Of a stretch of 27,700 nt of DNA, positions 24,901 to 27,700 are shown piece by piece (within the stretch, counting starts at the first letter, position 1; each line of letters begins with the position of its first letter). The stretch is from JAWVZH01 sp033722295 (GTDB lineage Bacteria > Bacteroidota > Bacteroidia > Chitinophagales > Saprospiraceae). Location: the NCBI GenBank assembly GCA_033722295.1, contig JAWVZH010000021.1:1-27700 (forward strand). Direction: 5' to 3'. A model generated the notes under the pieces. That model was given only the letters and a program-made list of their open reading frames with translations. It ran no database searches and was not told the origin of the DNA. The translations under genes were made by a program, and so were the position numbers.

Positions 24901-24935
24901 CACCCTTGGAGGGTGTGGGGACCCTTGGAGGGCCC
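24901..24935. repeat. Twin GC-rich hairpins with a shared 12-bp unit
   Basis: ACCCTTGGAGGG occurs at 24902-24913 and 24921-24932. The first copy lies in the perfect hairpin CACCCT-TGG-AGGGTG (24901-24915). The second is in a hairpin of CCCT-TGG-AGGG extended by GGG/CCC past a single-base bulge (24918-24935). The second hairpin ends one base before the glycosyltransferase stop codon. Neither has a T-run, so they may block 3' exonucleases, help factor-dependent termination or bind a protein. Confidence 0.7.
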
Positions 24936-24936
24936 A

Positions 24937-25680
24937 TTAAAAATCATAAAGCTTGCTCCGATACACGCCCCATCTGGCAAAGGCATGTGCCAGGCTCACA
25001 TTCAGAACACCGAATCCATACTTGACACTCCTCCAAAGATTGATAGATGAAGCTTCCGGGAAATATTTAGTGGGGCAGGTAACTTCTGCTATCCTATAAT
25101 CCTTGTAAATGACCTGTGAAAGCAATTGATTGTCGAAGACGAAATCATCGGAGTTATCCTCGAACGGGATGTCCATCAACACACGACTAGAAAATGCCCG
25201 GTAACCTGTATGATATTCGGAGAGCTTGTGCCCCGCCAGCAGGTTTTGAATGAAAGTCAGTCCGCGGTTGGCAATATATTTATAGATAGGCATTCCTCCT
25301 TTCAAGGCGCCATTTCCGAGAATTCGAGAACCCAACACAACATCGTAAAGATCTGAAGAGATCAAGTGAGCCATGGAGGGTATAAGCAATGGGGTATACT
25401 GATAATCCGGATGAAGCATAATGATGATCTCACCGTTCATCTCAAGCGCTTTGCGGTACAGGCTCTTTTGATTGCCACCATAGCCCAGGTTGTGTTCATG
25501 TCTTATGACCTGATCTATACCCAACTCGTGGGCCAGCTCGAAAGTATTGTCCTGACTGGCATCGTCGCAAAGGACGATCTCGTCAACTATAGTTCCGGGG
25601 ATCTCATCGACGGTTTTGCGTAATGTTCTGGCTGCATTAAATGCAGGCATGACAACTATCACCTTTTTGCCGTCGATCAT
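24937..25680 (-). CDS. Family 2 glycosyltransferase (dolichyl-phosphate mannose synthase-like)
   Basis: The 247-residue protein is a GT-A fold enzyme without transmembrane segments. It begins KVIVVMPAFNAARTL (6-20) with the nucleotide-sugar motif VLCDDASQDNT (37-46). The HNLGYGGNQKSLYRKAL loop (63-79) and the metal-site segment MLHPDYQY (88-95) follow, with Asp92 in the DxD position. The VVLGSRILGNG and SEYHTGYRAFS motifs further along are usual for the DPM1/GtrB-like branch. These enzymes transfer a sugar from a nucleotide donor to a polyprenyl phosphate or similar lipid; donor and acceptor cannot be read from sequence. It follows the DUF5606-like gene by 8 bp, so the two likely form an operon. 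Twin hairpins lie directly after its stop codon. Confidence 0.9.
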   Translation of the reverse strand: MIDGKKVIVVMPAFNAARTLRKTVDEIPGTIVDEIVLCDDASQDNTFELAHELGIDQVIRHEHNLGYGGNQKSLYRKALEMNGEIIIMLHPDYQYTPLLIPSMAHLISSDLYDVVLGSRILGNGALKGGMPIYKYIANRGLTFIQNLLAGHKLSEYHTGYRAFSSRVLMDIPFEDNSDDFVFDNQLLSQVIYKDYRIAEVTCPTKYFPEASSINLWRSVKYGFGVLNVSLAHAFARWGVYRSKLYDF

Positions 25681-25688
25681 CCTATTAC

Positions 25689-26078
25689 TTATTCTTCCTC
25701 GTCATTTCCGAGCATGTTGCGCTCATTCAGATACTGATACCAGCGTATGACCTTCCTGATATCACTGACAAGAACACGGTCTTCGTCATAGTTGGGAAGC
25801 ACACGGTCGAACCACTCCTGAAGTTTTAATGAATCGGCGTTTGCTTCAGGCAGGTCTCCGGTCTTCCTGACCGCCTTGAATACATCCGTCAGGGGAACTG
25901 TATCCATTAATGTATATATAGAGACCGATTCAAGGGGTGTGAATTGATGCTTACGCACAGAGGCAAAACGCCGTTTACCGGAATCCAGATCTTCAATGAT
26001 AAGACCATTATTGCGGGATCCCGCCATTTTATACAAACCCGACATACCACTTACAGCCACGATTTTTTCCAGATTCAT
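25689..26078 (-). CDS. DUF5606-like protein
   Basis: The 129-residue protein resembles the small Bacteroidota DUF5606 family as I recall it: MNLEKIVAVSGMSGLYKMAG at the start, GLIIEDLDSGKRRFA, then the STIYT-like region VSIYTLMDTVPLTDVFKAV. The first half looks like a small beta barrel; the second half is helical (ADSLKLQEWFDRVLPNYDEDRVLVSDIRKVIRWYQYL) and ends in an acidic tail. No catalytic motif, signal or membrane segment is visible, so it is probably cytosolic. Function is unknown. It stands first in a two-gene unit with the glycosyltransferase and is preceded by the best promoter match in the window, 32 bases ahead of the ATG. Confidence 0.82.
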   Translation of the reverse strand: MNLEKIVAVSGMSGLYKMAGSRNNGLIIEDLDSGKRRFASVRKHQFTPLESVSIYTLMDTVPLTDVFKAVRKTGDLPEANADSLKLQEWFDRVLPNYDEDRVLVSDIRKVIRWYQYLNERNMLGNDEEE

Positions 26079-26110
26079 CCTTCTATTTCTTTAATCAACA
26101 TTCAGATGTA

Positions 26111-26141
26111 CAAAATTAGAAATTAACACTATTCCCACACA
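26111..26141 (-). promoter_or_regulatory. Promoter of the DUF5606-glycosyltransferase operon
   Basis: The minus strand reads TGTG (26141-26138), 19 bases, then TAATTTTG (26118-26111). This fits the Bacteroidota consensus TTTG-N19-TAnnTTTG with one mismatch in the -33 element and the exact spacing. It lies in the 77-bp gap after the E1 gene. Confidence 0.65.
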
Positions 26142-26155
26142 TACTACGCGTGAGT

Positions 26156-27700
26156 TCAATAAGATAATAAAGCTTCAAGCTTGTCAGACAACCTCGACTT
26201 GGCCAAGAATGCCTTTTCCAGAGACGGATTAAAGGGAACCGGGGTGTCAATGCTGGCACATCTCACCACTGGCGCATCCAGATATTCAAAGAGATCTTCA
26301 CTGATGTATGCAGCCAATTCGGATGCAATTCCTCCAAACATGGTGTCCTCCTGTAAAAGAATGACACGGTTCGTCTTTTTAACGGTCTCCTTAACCGCGT
26401 CATGGTCAAGCGGCTGGAGTGTCCTTAGGTCAAGGATCTCCACATCCAGGCCTTTTGCCTCCACTTCCTCTTTCGCCCAATGAACTCCCATGCCATAGGT
26501 AATGATCGAAGCGTCATTACCTTCTCTGACCACCCGGGCCTTGCCCAAAGGAAGATTGTAGTAGCCCAGAGCTACTTCGGCAGTATTAGTTCTGTATAAA
26601 TATTTGTGTTCGAAGAACAGAACTGGATTGGGATCTTCTATGGAAGCGAGGAGCAACCCTTTCGCATCAAAGGCATTGGAAGGATAGACAACTTTCAATC
26701 CCGGTACATGACAAAACCAGGCTTCATTGCTCTGCGAATGAAAGGGACCTGCCGCCACTCCTGCACCGGTAGGCATCCTGATAACCACGTCTGCTTTCTG
26801 GCCCCATCTGTAATGCACCTTGGCCAGATTATTTACGATCTGATTGAATCCGCAACTGACAAAGTCCGCAAACTGCATTTCTACAACCGATTTGTATCCC
26901 CGGATGGCCAATCCCAACGCGATACCTATGATGGCACTCTCGCAAAGTGGTGTATTCCTCACCCGCTCTGGACCATATTTGCCATGCAAGCCATCCGTGG
27001 CCTTGAAAACTCCGCCATATTCGGCGATATCCTGACCCATGATCACAAGATTGTAATGCAAACCCAATGCCTGGTCAAGAGCATCCCTGACAGCATCTAC
27101 CAGTCTCTTCTCCGAGGTTTCCTCAATAGGCGGAAAGGTCTGCTGATTATCATGACTTGCGTACACATCTTCGATCTCCTTGGAGACATCTACTTCAATA
27201 TCTTTTTGTTCCCTAGCGGTTTTCAACTGGTTTTCGATCAATGACTTGAATTCGCTGCGGATCACATTGATCTCGGCTTCGGACAATATCTTCTGTTCTC
27301 TGAGTTCTCGCTCGTAATTCACTACCGGGTCTCTTTTGGCCCAGTATTCCATAAGCTCGACTGGCACATATTTAGTCCCGCTCGCCTCTTCATGGCCTCT
27401 CATGCGAAAGGTCTTGCACTCTATAAGAACAGGTTCCGGATTTTCCCTCATCTTTTTGGCCCAACTCGAAACGGTCCGATACACTTCAATGACATTATTT
27501 CCATCGATAACCTCTCCCGCCATACCGTAACCCTTGGCGCGGTCAGAGAGATTTTCACAAGCGTACTGCTCGCCTACAGGTGTGGACAGACCATAACCAT
27601 TATTCTCGATCACAAAAATGACCGGCAATTTCCATACGGCCGCAACATTGAGAGCTTCATGGAACTCACCTTCACTCGTTCCTCCCTCGCCGGTAAATGC
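26156..27700 (-). CDS. Fused alpha-beta 2-oxoacid dehydrogenase E1 (branched-chain type), 5' end missing
   Basis: The frame is open to the window edge, giving the last 514 residues. The visible part starts AFTGEGGTSEGEFHEALNVA and runs into LPVIFVIENNGYG, the thiamine-diphosphate and magnesium motif of the E1 alpha subunit, with GEG at the site where GDG is usual. The alpha part ends at about visible residue 190 after the ECKTFRMRGHEEASGTKY segment. The beta part follows without a break: EKRLVDAVRDALDQAL, MGQDIAEYGGVFKATDGL, NTPLCESAIIGIALGLAIRG, and the C-terminal SIDTPVPFNPSLEKAFL. Such E1 fusions are common in Bacteroidota. The enzyme decarboxylates branched-chain 2-oxo acids (or pyruvate) and loads the acyl group onto E2 lipoyl domains. 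Substrate choice is not certain. The E2 and E3 genes are not in the window. Confidence 0.92.
   Translation of the reverse strand, partial: AFTGEGGTSEGEFHEALNVAAVWKLPVIFVIENNGYGLSTPVGEQYACENLSDRAKGYGMAGEVIDGNNVIEVYRTVSSWAKKMRENPEPVLIECKTFRMRGHEEASGTKYVPVELMEYWAKRDPVVNYERELREQKILSEAEINVIRSEFKSLIENQLKTAREQKDIEVDVSKEIEDVYASHDNQQTFPPIEETSEKRLVDAVRDALDQALGLHYNLVIMGQDIAEYGGVFKATDGLHGKYGPERVRNTPLCESAIIGIALGLAIRGYKSVVEMQFADFVSCGFNQIVNNLAKVHYRWGQKADVVIRMPTGAGVAAGPFHSQSNEAWFCHVPGLKVVYPSNAFDAKGLLLASIEDPNPVLFFEHKYLYRTNTAEVALGYYNLPLGKARVVREGNDASIITYGMGVHWAKEEVEAKGLDVEILDLRTLQPLDHDAVKETVKKTNRVILLQEDTMFGGIASELAAYISEDLFEYLDAPVVRCASIDTPVPFNPSLEKAFLAKSRLSDKLEALLSY

Larger units (their letters stand above)
24624..24936. 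other. Non-coding convergent region after surA and the glycosyltransferase
   Basis: These 313 bp separate two convergent stop codons. I found no plausible coding frame. They contain a strong minus-strand terminator (24650-24692), an AT-rich middle (24693-24900) with no box that I recognise, and two GC-rich hairpins against the glycosyltransferase stop (24901-24935). The terminator is about 245 bases past the last minus-strand gene, so the transcript would have a long 3' tail, or a small RNA could be encoded here. Confidence 0.6.

Noticed and set aside
26606..27244. 212-codon plus-strand frame
   Set aside because: Antisense to the E1 beta and alpha domains; no recognisable features.
1..27700. 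CRISPR array, tRNA/rRNA genes, prophage or insertion sequence
   Set aside because: No regularly spaced repeats, no cloverleaf-like segment noticed, no transposase, integrase or phage protein among the coding regions.

Overview
The window looks like a chromosomal segment of a Bacteroidota bacterium. This is inferred from gene content: a fused MurF-alanine racemase, a bacterial geranylgeranylglyceryl-phosphate synthase-like enzyme, proteins that look like DUF5606 and DUF6427, a fused alpha-beta 2-oxoacid dehydrogenase E1, and a run of SurA/PpiC-type periplasmic chaperones. Several intergenic regions carry the Bacteroidota -7 promoter motif TAnnTTTG, and start codons generally lack a clear Shine-Dalgarno sequence. 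I cannot place it below phylum. Nothing indicates a phage, plasmid, insertion sequence, CRISPR array, tRNA or rRNA, so it reads as core genome rather than a genomic island.

Layout. 1-4797: a large outer-membrane protein on the minus strand (HEXXH peptidase-like domain, TolB-like propeller, Omp85-type barrel; its 3' end lies outside the window), divergent from a secreted M14 metallopeptidase lipoprotein. 4798-5006: a convergent gap with two copies of a 23-bp palindrome-containing repeat. 5007-7446 (minus): an M42 aminopeptidase, a pterin-4a-carbinolamine dehydratase and a class I/II aminotransferase, packed with no gap or a small overlap. 7616-9082 (plus): a polysaccharide flippase. 9092-13565 (minus): a two-headed DsbD, then a tight set of GGGP synthase-like protein, rsgA and a 54-residue one-helix membrane protein. 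13566-13919 is non-coding. 13920-15610 (minus): a DUF6427-like membrane protein translationally coupled to purQ.

15717-24623 (plus): a polyprenyl diphosphate synthase, purD and murF-alr closely spaced, then a probable promoter and three exported proteins of the parvulin/SurA class that would act on outer-membrane protein folding. 24624-24936 is non-coding, with a strong minus-strand terminator and twin GC-rich hairpins. 24937-26078 (minus): a DUF5606-like protein and a family 2 glycosyltransferase behind a good promoter. 26156-27700 (minus): the 2-oxoacid dehydrogenase E1, whose start lies outside the window.

A common theme is the cell envelope: wall precursors (MurF-Alr), isoprenoid carriers and ether-type lipids, glycan export and glycosyl transfer, periplasmic disulfide reduction, and outer-membrane protein biogenesis. 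I did not find a clearly new multi-gene system. The most unusual items are the duplicated redox head of DsbD, the small membrane protein after rsgA, the degenerate lipoprotein between the two PPIase genes, and GC-rich palindromes placed directly after stop codons.
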